Source: Mycobacterium intracellulare ATCC 13950
GTDB lineage: Bacteria; Actinomycetota; Actinomycetes; Mycobacteriales; Mycobacteriaceae
Length of the DNA stretch: 64,000 nt
NCBI RefSeq assembly: GCF_000277125.1
Contig: NC_016946.1
Span: forward strand, 5,022,001-5,086,000
Reading direction: 5' to 3'
The translations under genes were made by a program, and so were the position numbers. Under the pieces are notes generated by a model that worked only from the letters and a program-made list of their open reading frames with translations, had not been told where the DNA came from and ran no database searches. The stretch's first letter is position 1. Every line of letters starts with the position of its first letter. Below, in pieces: positions 52,481 through 61,613 of this stretch.

Positions 52481-52881
52481 AGCACTTTGTGCTCCGGACC
52501 GCCGCGCGGTCGGCCACCTGGACCATCGGGCTGGCGCTGGCGGCGAGGACCGTTCCCCACGTTGTGCTGACGGCATCGGGCCTCATCGTCGCCGTGGTGT
52601 TCTTCTCGGTAACGCAGACGACCCTGTCGGTGAAGATCTTGAAATTGCCCCATGGATACGCGTCGCTGCTGCTGGGCTGCACCGGGCTGACCCTGACCAT
52701 CGGCGCGATGAGCCTGGCTTCGGTGTCGACGCACGGACTCAGCATCTACGGCGGCGCATCGTGGCTCGCCGCGACGGTCATGGTCTGGCTCGTGACGACG
52801 ATCGGCGCGATCCTGCTGTTCGACGTCTACGTTCCCCGTGATATCGGCTTCCCCAAAGTTGCCGAGTCACTGCGGAATTGA
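52477..52881 (+). CDS. Small membrane protein of phage-holin-like (PF04020-type) family
   Basis: 134 residues from GTG 52477, chosen because it overlaps the leader stop (GTGA); the longer frame from 52444 lacks a ribosome-binding site. Four hydrophobic segments: WTIGLALAARTVPHVVL, SGLIVAVVFFSVTQT, LLLGCTGLTLTIGAMSLA, and SWLAATVMVWLVTTIGAILL. The size and layout resemble the phage-holin family IV of small actinobacterial membrane proteins. It is probably not a true holin; no phage genes are nearby. The function is unknown. Confidence 0.72.
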   Translation: MKHFVLRTAARSATWTIGLALAARTVPHVVLTASGLIVAVVFFSVTQTTLSVKILKLPHGYASLLLGCTGLTLTIGAMSLASVSTHGLSIYGGASWLAATVMVWLVTTIGAILLFDVYVPRDIGFPKVAESLRN

Positions 52882-52897
52882 CCGACGAGAGGGAACC

Positions 52898-53173
52898 ATG
52901 GGAGACACACATCACGACCCGACCGATCGTCATCGGACGGCGCATCCGCGCGCCGGTCTCACGATGAAGGACAACTTCTTTTGGCCCGGGTTCATTCTGC
53001 TGGGGGTCGCATTGTGCGGCATCATCGCCAGCTTGGCCGTCGCCGCCTACCAGCATTACGAATGGCTCAGCACGGTGGCGATCATCGCGCTACTCGCCAC
53101 CGTCGCCGCAACCTTGTGGTTCGTTGTGGAACTTCGCCGGGTCACGCTGTTGGAGAATCAACAAGACTGGTAG
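52898..53173 (+). CDS. Two-helix membrane protein of unknown function
   Basis: 91 residues, ATG 52898 with GAGAGGGA upstream, 16 bp after the previous gene. The N-terminus is His/Asp-rich and polar (DTHHDPTDRHRTAHP). Two membrane helices follow: WPGFILLGVALCGIIASLAV and TVAIIALLATVAATLWFVV, with a charged tail. The His-rich start could bind metal, which would fit the Cys-cluster regulator across the spacer. Not recognised as a known family. Confidence 0.72.
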   Translation: MGDTHHDPTDRHRTAHPRAGLTMKDNFFWPGFILLGVALCGIIASLAVAAYQHYEWLSTVAIIALLATVAATLWFVVELRRVTLLENQQDW

Positions 53174-53208
53174 CGGGACGCGCCGATCCCGTTGGAGCAC
53201 CTGCCATT

Positions 53209-53682
53209 TCAGGCCGTCAGGCGGGGCCGTAGCCGCGGCGCGGTGATATCCGCCCCGGCGGCGAGGGCGTCGATCAGCGCATCGGCGAAGTCCACCAGCC
53301 CGGCCGCATCAACCGCGTGCGGCGCCGGCCGATCCTGCTGCGCCAGATGGGCGCGGGCACGGCTGAGCAGCGTGGTCGCACCCTTGACGTTGCCACGCTG
53401 CGCGTGGGTGATCCCCACCGCGAGCTGCGTCAGGCCTTGCCACAGGGCCTGCTCGTCGGCCGGTCCGTTCTTCCAGGCGGCCTCGAGCACCTCATGGGCG
53501 TTGAAGGCGAGGCCTCGGTCCAGCAGATCCTGGGCGTACGCCAGCGTCTCGACCGGCGCCAGCGCCAGGTCGTCCGGAATGCGTGGAACGCCTTCGCTGC
53601 CCGGCGGCAGGGGCCGGCCCAGGGCGTCGCGGGGTCGGGCGCTGCGGGGCCGGCCCGATTCGTCGCGATCACGCTCGGTCAT
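53209..53682 (-). CDS. DUF309 family protein
   Basis: 157 residues. The N-terminus is Arg/Asp/Pro-rich. The DUF309 helical core has FNAHEVLEAAWKNGPADEQ and LWQGLTQLAVGITHAQRGN, followed by LLSRARAHLA. The family is conserved and uncharacterised. ATG 53682 is used; the TTG at 53688 is in frame. It starts 18 bp after the ThDP enzyme stop on the same strand, so the two are probably co-transcribed. Confidence 0.85.
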   Translation of the reverse strand: MTERDRDESGRPRSARPRDALGRPLPPGSEGVPRIPDDLALAPVETLAYAQDLLDRGLAFNAHEVLEAAWKNGPADEQALWQGLTQLAVGITHAQRGNVKGATTLLSRARAHLAQQDRPAPHAVDAAGLVDFADALIDALAAGADITAPRLRPRLTA

Positions 53683-53700
53683 CGGCAATGGATTCCCGAA

Positions 53701-55347
53701 TCACAGCGTTTCGTCCAGCTCGCCGAGCCGGTCGGTCAGCCGCAGGTTCTCCGAGTAGTCGACCGGGCAGCTGATCAACGAGACGCCCTCGTCGTCGAGC
53801 GCGGCGCGCAGCGTCGGGAGCAGTTCGTCGGCATGAGTGATCCGATATCCCTTGGCGCCGAAGCTTTCCGCGTACGTCACCACGTCCGGGTTGTTGAATT
53901 TCACGTAGTAGTGCGCCCCGAGCTCGAGATCCATCTTCCATTCGATGAGGCCGTACCCGCCGTCCTCCCAGATCAGCACGACCAGCGGTATCCGCTCGCG
54001 CACGGCGGTCTCGATCTCCTGCGAGTTCATCAGGAACGCGCCGTCGCCGACGACGGCCAGCACCTTGGACTCCGGCTGCGCCAGCTTGACGCCGAGCGCC
54101 CCGGGAAGGGCGAAGCTCATGGTGGACAGGCCGTTTGAGATCAGGCAGGTGTTCTTTTCATACGTCGGGTAGAGCCGGGCCATCCACATCTTGGTGGCGC
54201 CGGTGTCGACCAGGACGACGTCGCTGCGGCCCAGCGCCGCGCGGGTGTCGGCGACCACCCGCGCCGGCGCCAGCGGGTAGCGCGAATCCTGTTGCCCCCG
54301 GGCGAATTCCTCGGCGAGCAGGCCCGACCCGGGCACGTCGGCGGCGTGGCTGAAGCTGTGACCGGAGAGCGCGTCGGTGAGGGCGTTCAGCGAATCGCTG
54401 ATGTCCCCGATGATCCCCACGTCGACCGAGTAGTGCGCGTCGACCTCGGCGGGGAACCGGTGAATGTGGATGATCTTCTTGTCGGCCTGGGGGTTGATGC
54501 GGACCGGGTCGAATTCCTGCAACTCGTAGCCGACGGCGATGACGACGTCGGCGTTGTCGAACCCGAAGTTGACGTAGTCGTGCCGCATGAAGCCCAGCGT
54601 GCCGATGCTGTTGCGGTGGTCGTCGGGCATGACGCCCTTGCCGTGGAAGGTGTTGGCCACCTGGATGCCGAACTCGTCGGAGAAGCGCACCAGGGCTTTG
54701 GTGGCGTCGGCGCGCGCGGCGCCGTGCCCGGCCAGCACCACCGGGCGCTTGGCGTTGCGCAGGATTGCGACGGCGCGTTCCACCTGGCGGGGCGCCGGAG
54801 CGTCGGGGCGCACGACGTTGCGCGGCAACGGCCCCAGGTCGTAATCCTTCTCGTCGGCGTCGATGTGCTCGGGCACCGCGAGATAGACCGCGGCCGGGCG
54901 TTCGGACTCGGCGAGCTTGAACGCCTTGCGCACCATCTCCGGGATGGCGCGCGGGGTCGGGATGCCGGCCGCCCACCGGGTGATCGGGGCGAACATCGAC
55001 ACCAGGTCGACGTATTGGTGTGACTCCTTGAACTCCCGGTCGTGGCCCACCTGCGCGGAGATGGCGACCAGCGGGGTGCTGTTGGTGGTGGCGTCGGCGA
55101 CGCCGAGCTGCATGTTGATCGCGCCGGGCCCCAGGGTGGCCGACACCACCGCCGCCCGGCCGGTGACCCGGCCGTACATCTCGGCCATGAAGGACGCGGC
55201 CTGCTCGTGCCGGGTGAGCACGTAGCGGATGGGCGACGCCGCCAGGGCCTGCACGAATCGGATGTTCTCCTCGCCGGGCACCCCGAACACGACGGAAACG
55301 CCCTCGTTTTCCAGGCACTTGACGATCAACTCGGCGGCTCTGCTCAT
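53701..55347 (-). CDS. ThDP enzyme annotated-type acetolactate synthase, possible 2-oxoglutarate decarboxylase
   Basis: 548 residues in the three-domain ThDP layout. The PYR domain has the cofactor Glu in TRHEQAASFMAEMYGR and the signature VKCLENEGVSVVFGVPGEEN. The middle domain is Rossmann-like (PVVLAGHGAARADATKALV). The PP domain has the metal motif VVGDGAFLMNSQEIE with IWEDGGYGLI. Typical annotation is acetolactate synthase large subunit, but no small subunit is present. The N-terminal pattern (GVPGEEN, SHQYVDLVSMF) is of the kind I recall from cyanobacterial 2-oxoglutarate decarboxylases, which are also found beside succinate-semialdehyde dehydrogenase. gabD1 is divergent 80 bp away. Substrate unproven. 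Confidence 0.85.
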   Translation of the reverse strand: MSRAAELIVKCLENEGVSVVFGVPGEENIRFVQALAASPIRYVLTRHEQAASFMAEMYGRVTGRAAVVSATLGPGAINMQLGVADATTNSTPLVAISAQVGHDREFKESHQYVDLVSMFAPITRWAAGIPTPRAIPEMVRKAFKLAESERPAAVYLAVPEHIDADEKDYDLGPLPRNVVRPDAPAPRQVERAVAILRNAKRPVVLAGHGAARADATKALVRFSDEFGIQVANTFHGKGVMPDDHRNSIGTLGFMRHDYVNFGFDNADVVIAVGYELQEFDPVRINPQADKKIIHIHRFPAEVDAHYSVDVGIIGDISDSLNALTDALSGHSFSHAADVPGSGLLAEEFARGQQDSRYPLAPARVVADTRAALGRSDVVLVDTGATKMWMARLYPTYEKNTCLISNGLSTMSFALPGALGVKLAQPESKVLAVVGDGAFLMNSQEIETAVRERIPLVVLIWEDGGYGLIEWKMDLELGAHYYVKFNNPDVVTYAESFGAKGYRITHADELLPTLRAALDDEGVSLISCPVDYSENLRLTDRLGELDETL

Positions 55348-55427
55348 CCGGCACCTCCCTTGAAGGAACGATAGTGGCAGGGTGGGTGTTGGACTTTTCA
55401 GCTACTCATCCGATGAAGGAGGGCCAG

Positions 55428-56846
55428 GTGCCCATCGCCACCATTAACCCGGCTACCGGCGAGACGGTGAAAACCTTCACCCCGGCCACCGATCAAGAAG
55501 TCGATGCCGCGATCGCCCGTGCCTACGAACGCTTCCTCGACTACCGCCACAACACCACGTTTGCCCAGCGCGCGGGGTGGGCAAACGCCACCGCCGACCT
55601 GCTGGAAGCGGAGGCCGACGACGTCGCCGCCATGATGACGCTGGAGATGGGCAAGACCCTGAAATCGGCCAAGGCCGAGGTGTTGAAGTGCGCCAAGGGT
55701 TTTCGGTACTACGCCGAGCACGCCGAGCAGCTGCTCGCCGACGAGCCGGCCGACGCCAAGGCGGTGGGCGCGAAGAAGGCCTACATCCGCTATCAACCGC
55801 TCGGCGTCGTGCTGGCGGTGATGCCCTGGAACTTCCCGCTGTGGCAGGCCGTGCGGTTCGCCGCCCCGGCGCTGATGGCCGGCAACGTCGGGATCCTCAA
55901 GCACGCCTCGAACGTCCCCCAGAGCGCGCTGTACCTTTCCGACGTCATCACCCGCGGGGGCTTCCCCGAGGGCTGCTTCCAGACCCTGCTGGTCTCCTCG
56001 GGCGCCGTCGAGCGCATCCTGCGCGACCCGCGCGTCGCGGCGGCCACCCTGACCGGTAGCGAGCCGGCCGGCCAATCGGTGGCGGCCATCGCCGGCGACG
56101 AGATCAAGCCGACGGTGCTCGAGCTCGGCGGCAGCGACCCGTTCATCGTGATGCCCTCGGCGGACCTGGACGAGGCCGCCAAGACCGCGGTCACCGCACG
56201 GGTGCAGAACAACGGCCAATCCTGCATCGCCGCAAAGCGGTTCATCGTCCACACCGACATCTACGACGCGTTCGTCGACAAGTTCACCGAGCGCATGCAG
56301 GCGCTCACCGTCGGCGACCCGACCGACCCCGACACCGACGTGGGCCCGCTGGCCACCGAGTCCGGCCGCGACGAGATCGCCAAGCAGGTCGACGACGCCG
56401 CCGCCGCGGGCGCCACCATCCGCCTCGGCGGAAAGCCCATCGACGGGCCGGGGTGGTTCTACCCGCCCACGGTGGTGACCGACATCACCAAGGACATGGC
56501 CCTCTACACCGAGGAGGTGTTCGGCCCCGTCGCGTCGATGTACCGGGCGGCCGACATCGACGAGGCCATCGAGATCGCCAACGCCACCACGTTCGGCCTG
56601 GGGTCCAACGCCTGGACCAACGACGAGGCCGAGCAGCAGCGCTTCATCGACGACATCGAGGCCGGCCAGGTCTTCATCAACGGGATGACGGTGTCCTACC
56701 CCGAGCTGGGGTTCGGCGGCGTCAAACGGTCCGGCTACGGACGCGAACTCGCGGGCCTGGGCATCCGCGCGTTCGTCAACGCCAAGACCGTCTGGGTCGG
56801 CGAATCCGAAAGCGGCTCCTCGTCGGGCGACGACAAGGTCGAGTGA
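55428..56846 (+). CDS. gabD1: Succinate-semialdehyde dehydrogenase GabD1
   Basis: 472 residues; M. tuberculosis GabD1 is about 457. Aldehyde dehydrogenase motifs: MPWNFPLWQAVRFAAPAL, ELGGSDPFIV with the general-base Glu, and NNGQSCIAAKRF with the nucleophile Cys. It oxidises succinate semialdehyde to succinate; the M. tuberculosis enzyme uses NADP. GTG 55428 with GAAGGAGG upstream is chosen over ATG 55374 and ATG 55413. A Ser/Gly/Asp tail of 15 residues is extra. Divergent from the ThDP enzyme; homologous to Rv0234c. Confidence 0.93.
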   Translation: MPIATINPATGETVKTFTPATDQEVDAAIARAYERFLDYRHNTTFAQRAGWANATADLLEAEADDVAAMMTLEMGKTLKSAKAEVLKCAKGFRYYAEHAEQLLADEPADAKAVGAKKAYIRYQPLGVVLAVMPWNFPLWQAVRFAAPALMAGNVGILKHASNVPQSALYLSDVITRGGFPEGCFQTLLVSSGAVERILRDPRVAAATLTGSEPAGQSVAAIAGDEIKPTVLELGGSDPFIVMPSADLDEAAKTAVTARVQNNGQSCIAAKRFIVHTDIYDAFVDKFTERMQALTVGDPTDPDTDVGPLATESGRDEIAKQVDDAAAAGATIRLGGKPIDGPGWFYPPTVVTDITKDMALYTEEVFGPVASMYRAADIDEAIEIANATTFGLGSNAWTNDEAEQQRFIDDIEAGQVFINGMTVSYPELGFGGVKRSGYGRELAGLGIRAFVNAKTVWVGESESGSSSGDDKVE

Positions 56847-56850
56847 GCTG

Positions 56851-57792
56851 CTAGGCCGACGCGCCCGCCAGCGCCTTTTCGTCCTCGTCGGCGAACGTGT
56901 CCTCGAGCTGCAGCGGCGAGTAGTCCAGGTCGATCTCGCCGAGCGGCCGGCCGCGGGCGCTGGAGATGGTGCCGAACCGCCGCATCCCCTTGTCGGAGGC
57001 GTACTGCATGAACTCGTCGACCGACAGGCCGAACGGCATCGGGTCGTAGAGGGCGAAGCCCTCCTCGATCAGCCGCAGCCCGAGCGGCATGAGTTCGTTC
57101 ATGCGCGTTTCGAAGACGCCCCAGTTGGCGTCGTCGGCGGCCACGTGGCGACGGCAGGTGAAAGTGCCCCACGCCATGTGGCGGCGCTCGTCGTCGCCGA
57201 TCCGCCGGACCAGCTCCTGCATGCCGGGCAGGATGCCGCGTTCCACGCAGATCTTGTGCCAGCCGAAGTAGCCGGTCAGCGCCAACATGCCTTCGACCAT
57301 GTGGTTGTAGGTCACCGACGCCCGCACCTGGGCGGCCGGCGACGGATCGAGCGTCAGCGCGTTCAGACACGCCGGCAGTTCCTCGTAGAAGATGGTGCGG
57401 TAGGTCGGGACGTCGTCGAGGAAGTAGTGCAGGTCCTCGGTGATGCCGACGGCGTCGAGCCACATGCGGAACACCTGGACGTGCTTGGCTTCCTCGAAGG
57501 CGAACTGCGTCAGGTACATCTCGTCACCCAGCCGGCCTTCGGCCCGCATCGCGGCCATGAACGGCTGGATGTCCTGGGTCACCGATTCCTCGCCGGCGAT
57601 GAACTCGGCGCACAACCGCGTCGCATAGCTGCGTTCGTCCTCGGTGAGGCGTTCCCAGTCCTCCCGGTCGCGGGAGAAATCAATGTCGGCCGGATTCCAG
57701 AATTTCGCGTTGCCGCCCGCAAACAGCTTGAGCGGCAAGCTATCCCAGTTGAGACCGCCCTCGGCCATCGAGGCGATTCGGGTTCGATTCAT
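56851..57792 (-). CDS. nrdB: R2-like ligand-binding oxidase (R2lox), Mn/Fe type
   Basis: 313 residues, one less than M. tuberculosis Rv0233 (R2lox). Often annotated as ribonucleotide reductase beta subunit NrdB, but it belongs to the oxidase branch. The metal ligands are visible: Glu in AGEESVTQD, Glu and His in [10 protein letters not shown], Glu in YNHMVEGML, Glu and His in [11 protein letters not shown]. The Val of EESVTQD and Tyr of LTGYFGW are the pair reported to form an ether cross-link. The fold binds a long-chain fatty acid. GAGGAGG lies within the upstream TetR gene and the ATG overlaps its stop by 4 nt. Convergent with gabD1. Confidence 0.92.
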   Translation of the reverse strand: MNRTRIASMAEGGLNWDSLPLKLFAGGNAKFWNPADIDFSRDREDWERLTEDERSYATRLCAEFIAGEESVTQDIQPFMAAMRAEGRLGDEMYLTQFAFEEAKHVQVFRMWLDAVGITEDLHYFLDDVPTYRTIFYEELPACLNALTLDPSPAAQVRASVTYNHMVEGMLALTGYFGWHKICVERGILPGMQELVRRIGDDERRHMAWGTFTCRRHVAADDANWGVFETRMNELMPLGLRLIEEGFALYDPMPFGLSVDEFMQYASDKGMRRFGTISSARGRPLGEIDLDYSPLQLEDTFADEDEKALAGASA

Positions 57793-58475
57793 GAGACCTC
57801 CTCAGATCGTTGGGGGGCTGAGTTGACGGAGGAGTCCGCCGAGAATGCCGCGGCCAGCACGCCGACGAGCCTGCGCACGGCCAGCGCCGGCTGCTCGGGG
57901 GTGGGCTCGTCGAGCCCGAGGATCGGGTCCAGCCCGCGCATGTAGGGCGCCAGCGCCAGGTGCGGAAAGATCAACAGCAGCAACGACAACAGCGCGTCGG
58001 TGTCCGACTCGGCGCGCAGGTCGCCGCGCAGGTGCGCGTCGCGGACCAGCGGGCGCATCACTTCCAGGTAGTGGCGGTGGATGACGTTCTGCACGCTGAC
58101 GCGGGCCTCGGTGTCGACTTCGAGGGTCGCCGCGGCGTGCAGTGCGCGCTCGTGCGGGTGGTCGGCAAAGTAGGCCACCCAGGCGTCGAGCCAGTCGGTC
58201 AGGAACTCGAAGAAGGGCCGGCTCGGGTCGAGTTCGCGGATGCGGCCCTCCATGTAGGCCCGCACCCGCTGGCTGGCGATGTCGGCGATGAACGCGTACA
58301 GGTCGCGCTTGTCGGCGAAGTACTGGAACAGGCTGCCCTTGGCGACGCCCGCGCGGCGCGCGATGACGTTGAGGCTGCCACGGGAGAAGCCGTGCGCCCC
58401 GAATTCCGCCTCCGCGGCTTCGATGATCGCGGCGCGACGAGCGGGGTCGACGCGCGCCCAGGTGACCGTCGGCAA
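57789..58475 (-). CDS. TetR-family regulator upstream of R2lox (Rv0232-like)
   Basis: 228 residues from a TTG start at 58475, which has GAGGAG 9 nt upstream. The ATG at 58508 lies inside a perfect palindrome just behind the promoter and is less likely. TetR fold: [21 protein letters not shown] and [19 protein letters not shown] for the DNA-binding helices, then a long ligand domain. The 4-nt overlap with R2lox couples the two genes, so the regulator probably controls its own operon and may sense a fatty-acid-like ligand. Homologous to Rv0232. Confidence 0.9.
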   Translation of the reverse strand: MPTVTWARVDPARRAAIIEAAEAEFGAHGFSRGSLNVIARRAGVAKGSLFQYFADKRDLYAFIADIASQRVRAYMEGRIRELDPSRPFFEFLTDWLDAWVAYFADHPHERALHAAATLEVDTEARVSVQNVIHRHYLEVMRPLVRDAHLRGDLRAESDTDALLSLLLLIFPHLALAPYMRGLDPILGLDEPTPEQPALAVRRLVGVLAAAFSADSSVNSAPQRSEEVS

Positions 58476-58493
58476 TGCTGGCTCCTCGCTTCG

Positions 58494-58508
58494 ATGACCA
58501 CTGGTCAT
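58494..58508. promoter_or_regulatory. Perfect operator palindrome of the TetR-R2lox operon
   Basis: ATGACCA-C-TGGTCAT is a perfect 7+7 inverted repeat. It overlaps the -10 region and the likely transcription start of the promoter, so repressor binding would block RNA polymerase. Confidence 0.75.
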
Positions 58509-58534
58509 ATTACGGTGACCTGCGTCACAGTCAA
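58507..58534 (-). promoter_or_regulatory. SigA-type promoter of the TetR-R2lox operon
   Basis: On the minus strand, TTGACT (58529-58534), a 16-nt spacer and TAATAT (58507-58512). The spacer contains a GTGAC-N4-GTCAC inverted repeat (58515-58528). Very close to the vegetative consensus. Confidence 0.7.
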
Positions 58535-58719
58535 GGGGTCGCGTCCAGCCGCCTTGCCGAGTGCCCGGCGGCCTGGGCACGCGAATCCCAGCGCCCGGCC
58601 GACCGGGCGCTCGGCGAGCGAACTTCAGGCGGGGGTTTGCTTGCCGACCGTGACGGCAGAGTCACGTTCGGCCCCCGGCGCGACTGCACAGTCACGCCCG
58701 GGCGCCGAAGGCAACGAAC

Positions 58720-60429
58720 CTAGGGGCGCATCTGGTAGGCGCCGCTGAGCGGAAGGACGTGCTCCTTCCAGATCTGCGCGTACCGCGAGGGGTCGTGGAC
58801 CGGGCGGCGGATCATCCGCATCGCGTAACGCGCCTGGGCGTCCGTCGTCGCGGGCTTGTCGCTCAGCTCCACGGCGTAGGCGTTGAAGTCGCGGACCAGC
58901 ACGGCGAAGATCTCGTCGAGCAATCCCTCGTCGACACCCGAGAGCCCGGCCTCCTCCAAGATGAGCTGGGCGTAGGGCACCGTGGCGAACAGCTGACCGA
59001 CGGCGAACGCGAAGTCGATGTCCTTCTGCTGCGCGGCATCCGGGGTGGCGCTGGCCAGCATCTCGGCCAGCACGTCGACCTGCGAGCGCAGCAGCGCGAC
59101 GTTGGGCAGGTGGCCGAAGCTCTCGAACGGCGCGCGCCAGTCGTGGAAGCGCACCTTGCCCAGGCCGCCCGTAGGGCCCTGCGCGAACAGGAAGGTGTCG
59201 TCGGCGGCGTCATCCCGGCGGCCGATCGACGGCAGCGCGTCGTTGGGGGCGAACAGGAAGTTGGGCATGAACTTGCCCAGCAGCCCGATGTTGATGTGGA
59301 CGGTGCCCTCCAGCCGGGGCAGCAGGCCGATTTCGCGGGCCATGGCCTCGAAGATGGTGTCCTTCTCCACGCCCTTGGCGGCGATGACGTCCCACAGCGC
59401 GGTGATGACGCGCTCGCCCTCGCTGGTGATCTTGGCCTTGGTGAGCGGGCTGTACAGCAGGTAGCGGCGGTCGTCGGTTGACGCGCTGCGCATGTAGTCG
59501 CAGGCGCGGGTGGCGACCAGCCGCATCGCGACCAGCCGCGCATACGCGTCGGTGAGCAGCCGCCGCACATGCGTGAAGTCGGTGACGACGGTCCCGTACA
59601 GGATGCGATTGGACGCGTGGGTGACCGCCTCGTACATCGCGTGGGTACACATGCCGACCGCGCCCCATCCGAGGTTGTACTTGCAGACGTTGACGGTGTT
59701 GAGCGCGGCGTGGAACGCCTCGGGGCCGCGGTGCAGGATGTCGGCCTCGGTCACCGGGTAGTCGCGCAGCGCGTAATTGGCGACGTAGTTCTGCGAGTTC
59801 ACCACGTTCTTGATCAGCTGATAGCGCTCGTGCTGGGAGTCGGCGGCGAAGAACACGTACTCGGCGTCGTTCTTCGAGGCGCCGGCGAACTTGCCGAAGG
59901 TGGAGACCATCCGGGCCACGTTGGCGTTGCCGATGTAGTACTTCTCCCCATTGGCGACCCAGCCCCCGCCGGAGGGCGTCAGGTTCATGTCGGTCTGGTA
60001 GACGTCGGCGCCGTGCGTCTGCTCCGACAGGCCGAACGCGAACACCTCGCCGGCCTCGAGCAACCCGGCGGCCTTGCGCTTGGCGTCGGAGTTGGCGCTC
60101 ATCCAGATCGGGCCCAAACCCAGGGCGGTGACCTGGAAGGGGTACCAGTAGTTGAGCCCGTAGAAGCCGACGATCTCGGCGAACGCGCTGATCCGGTAGG
60201 TGTCCCAGCGGCAGTCGGGGGCACCGTAGGCCGACGGCGTCAGCAGCGACGCGAAGATGCGCTCCCGACCGATGTGGTCCAAAAACTCGGAGTACCAGAC
60301 CCTTTCGTGGTCGTCAGACTTCAACCGCGCCTTGCCCCGGGACTCGAAGAAGTCGACCGTGGCGGCCATGATCTCCGCCGAGCGGCGGTCCGGGTACTGG
60401 CGTTGCAGGTGATTGGGGTTGAGCAACAT
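58720..60429 (-). CDS. fadE4: Acyl-CoA dehydrogenase FadE4
   Basis: 569 residues; M. tuberculosis FadE4 is about 568. ACAD landmarks: GLSEQTHGADVYQTD, the FAD strand NGEKYYIGN, and a long C-terminal helical region; the usual YGGT tail motif is not obvious. The ATG at 60429 (MLLNPNHLQ) has GGGAG upstream; the longer frame from 60531 is rejected. Substrate unknown. It stands alone on its strand between the TetR-R2lox operon and a DUF5996 gene. Homologous to Rv0231. Confidence 0.9.
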   Translation of the reverse strand: MLLNPNHLQRQYPDRRSAEIMAATVDFFESRGKARLKSDDHERVWYSEFLDHIGRERIFASLLTPSAYGAPDCRWDTYRISAFAEIVGFYGLNYWYPFQVTALGLGPIWMSANSDAKRKAAGLLEAGEVFAFGLSEQTHGADVYQTDMNLTPSGGGWVANGEKYYIGNANVARMVSTFGKFAGASKNDAEYVFFAADSQHERYQLIKNVVNSQNYVANYALRDYPVTEADILHRGPEAFHAALNTVNVCKYNLGWGAVGMCTHAMYEAVTHASNRILYGTVVTDFTHVRRLLTDAYARLVAMRLVATRACDYMRSASTDDRRYLLYSPLTKAKITSEGERVITALWDVIAAKGVEKDTIFEAMAREIGLLPRLEGTVHINIGLLGKFMPNFLFAPNDALPSIGRRDDAADDTFLFAQGPTGGLGKVRFHDWRAPFESFGHLPNVALLRSQVDVLAEMLASATPDAAQQKDIDFAFAVGQLFATVPYAQLILEEAGLSGVDEGLLDEIFAVLVRDFNAYAVELSDKPATTDAQARYAMRMIRRPVHDPSRYAQIWKEHVLPLSGAYQMRP

Positions 60430-60677
60430 GGCGGGACTCCCAGCGGTTCTCGACGCAGACGAGGGTGACGGTACTGCAACGGCGCGCCCGTCGGGGCACT
60501 TGTGCGCAGGAGGCCGTCGAGCCGGCGGCACCCGGCGTCATCGTCGAGCAGGCGCCCGAAACACTGACGGTGAGTCGAATCGCGGCATGCACAGCCGGTC
60601 GACCGACCCGCCGCGGCTGACCAGCGCAGCGGTATGACGATCCGAGAGCAGGGCATAGTCCGCGATCGGCGTGGTGC

Positions 60678-61613
60678 TCACGGCTTTTGCCACCGGTCGG
60701 GATCGGCCTCCAAGGCGCCGCGATCCCAGCGGCCGAGGTCCGCGGCGGCCGCGTAAGTCGTTTGCAGGAACTGCAGTAAATCCCCGTCGGGATCCTCGGC
60801 AATGCGCACCGCCTCGTAGGGCAGGACGAATTCACCGTGGTCTGCACTGAAATGCGCCGCAGCGGGCGCTATCGGGTAGTCGGCGTAGCCGTCCGGTTGC
60901 GGGTAGGCGTAGGAGTAGAAAGCGCCTTCCTCACCGCCGCCGGGCCAGAAGCCGCAGCTGCTCAATTCGTGCGAATAACCCTCGACCATCACCCAGTCGC
61001 CGCAGTTCGGTGCGCCGCCGGGATGTTTGGGCGCCGGCCTCCCGGAAAACCGTGTACACGCCAGATCCATTGCCCCCCAGAAGAAATGCACCGGGCTGAC
61101 CTTGCCGATGAACGATGCGCGAAACTGGCTCATCACCCGGTGCGCCTGCAGGAGTTGCCGCCAGAACAAGCGCGCGGCGTCGGAATCATAGGAGGCGTGC
61201 TGATGGTCCTCGGCGAACCGGATGGCCGGATCCACCTCGTTGGGGCTGGCGCTGATGCGTGTCGCGACCCCCAAATCGTCCAGGGCCGACATGGTTTCGT
61301 CGTAGAACTGCGCCACCGGTTTGGCCGTCAACGGCACCGAGACTTGTCGCCCGTCGCTGTGACGAATCCGCAGCACGGCGTCGATGACGTCGAATTCTAT
61401 GTCAAACACCCCGGTTTCGTGGGGTATCGCGCCCGTGGTCAATCCGCGCGGGCTCACGTACAGCGTCACCTGCCACCAGTGGTTGACCATCGGCGTGCGC
61501 ACCATGCGGACCTTGCCGACGATCTGGGTCCACATGTGCAGCGTTTCGCGAGTCGGAGTCCAGTCGTCGACCCGTAGCGACGGCCATCGATCGGTCCCGG
61601 TTGCGGCGTCCAT
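60678..61613 (-). CDS. DUF5996 family protein
   Basis: 311 residues, ATG 61613 with GGGGAG 6 nt upstream. Recognised pieces of this uncharacterised family are [40 protein letters not shown] and [16 protein letters not shown]. It is Trp- and Tyr-rich, cytoplasmic by appearance (no signal or membrane segment). The ends of the fold suggest a lipocalin-like or carbohydrate-binding role, but nothing in the sequence decides it. It is divergent from php across 196 bp. I am unsure whether it occurs in this position in H37Rv. Confidence 0.8.
   Translation of the reverse strand: MDAATGTDRWPSLRVDDWTPTRETLHMWTQIVGKVRMVRTPMVNHWWQVTLYVSPRGLTTGAIPHETGVFDIEFDVIDAVLRIRHSDGRQVSVPLTAKPVAQFYDETMSALDDLGVATRISASPNEVDPAIRFAEDHQHASYDSDAARLFWRQLLQAHRVMSQFRASFIGKVSPVHFFWGAMDLACTRFSGRPAPKHPGGAPNCGDWVMVEGYSHELSSCGFWPGGGEEGAFYSYAYPQPDGYADYPIAPAAAHFSADHGEFVLPYEAVRIAEDPDGDLLQFLQTTYAAAADLGRWDRGALEADPDRWQKP

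Noticed and set aside
52477..52881. True phage holin
   Set aside because: The four-helix layout fits the family name, but no lysin, portal or other phage gene is near, so a lysis role is not supported.
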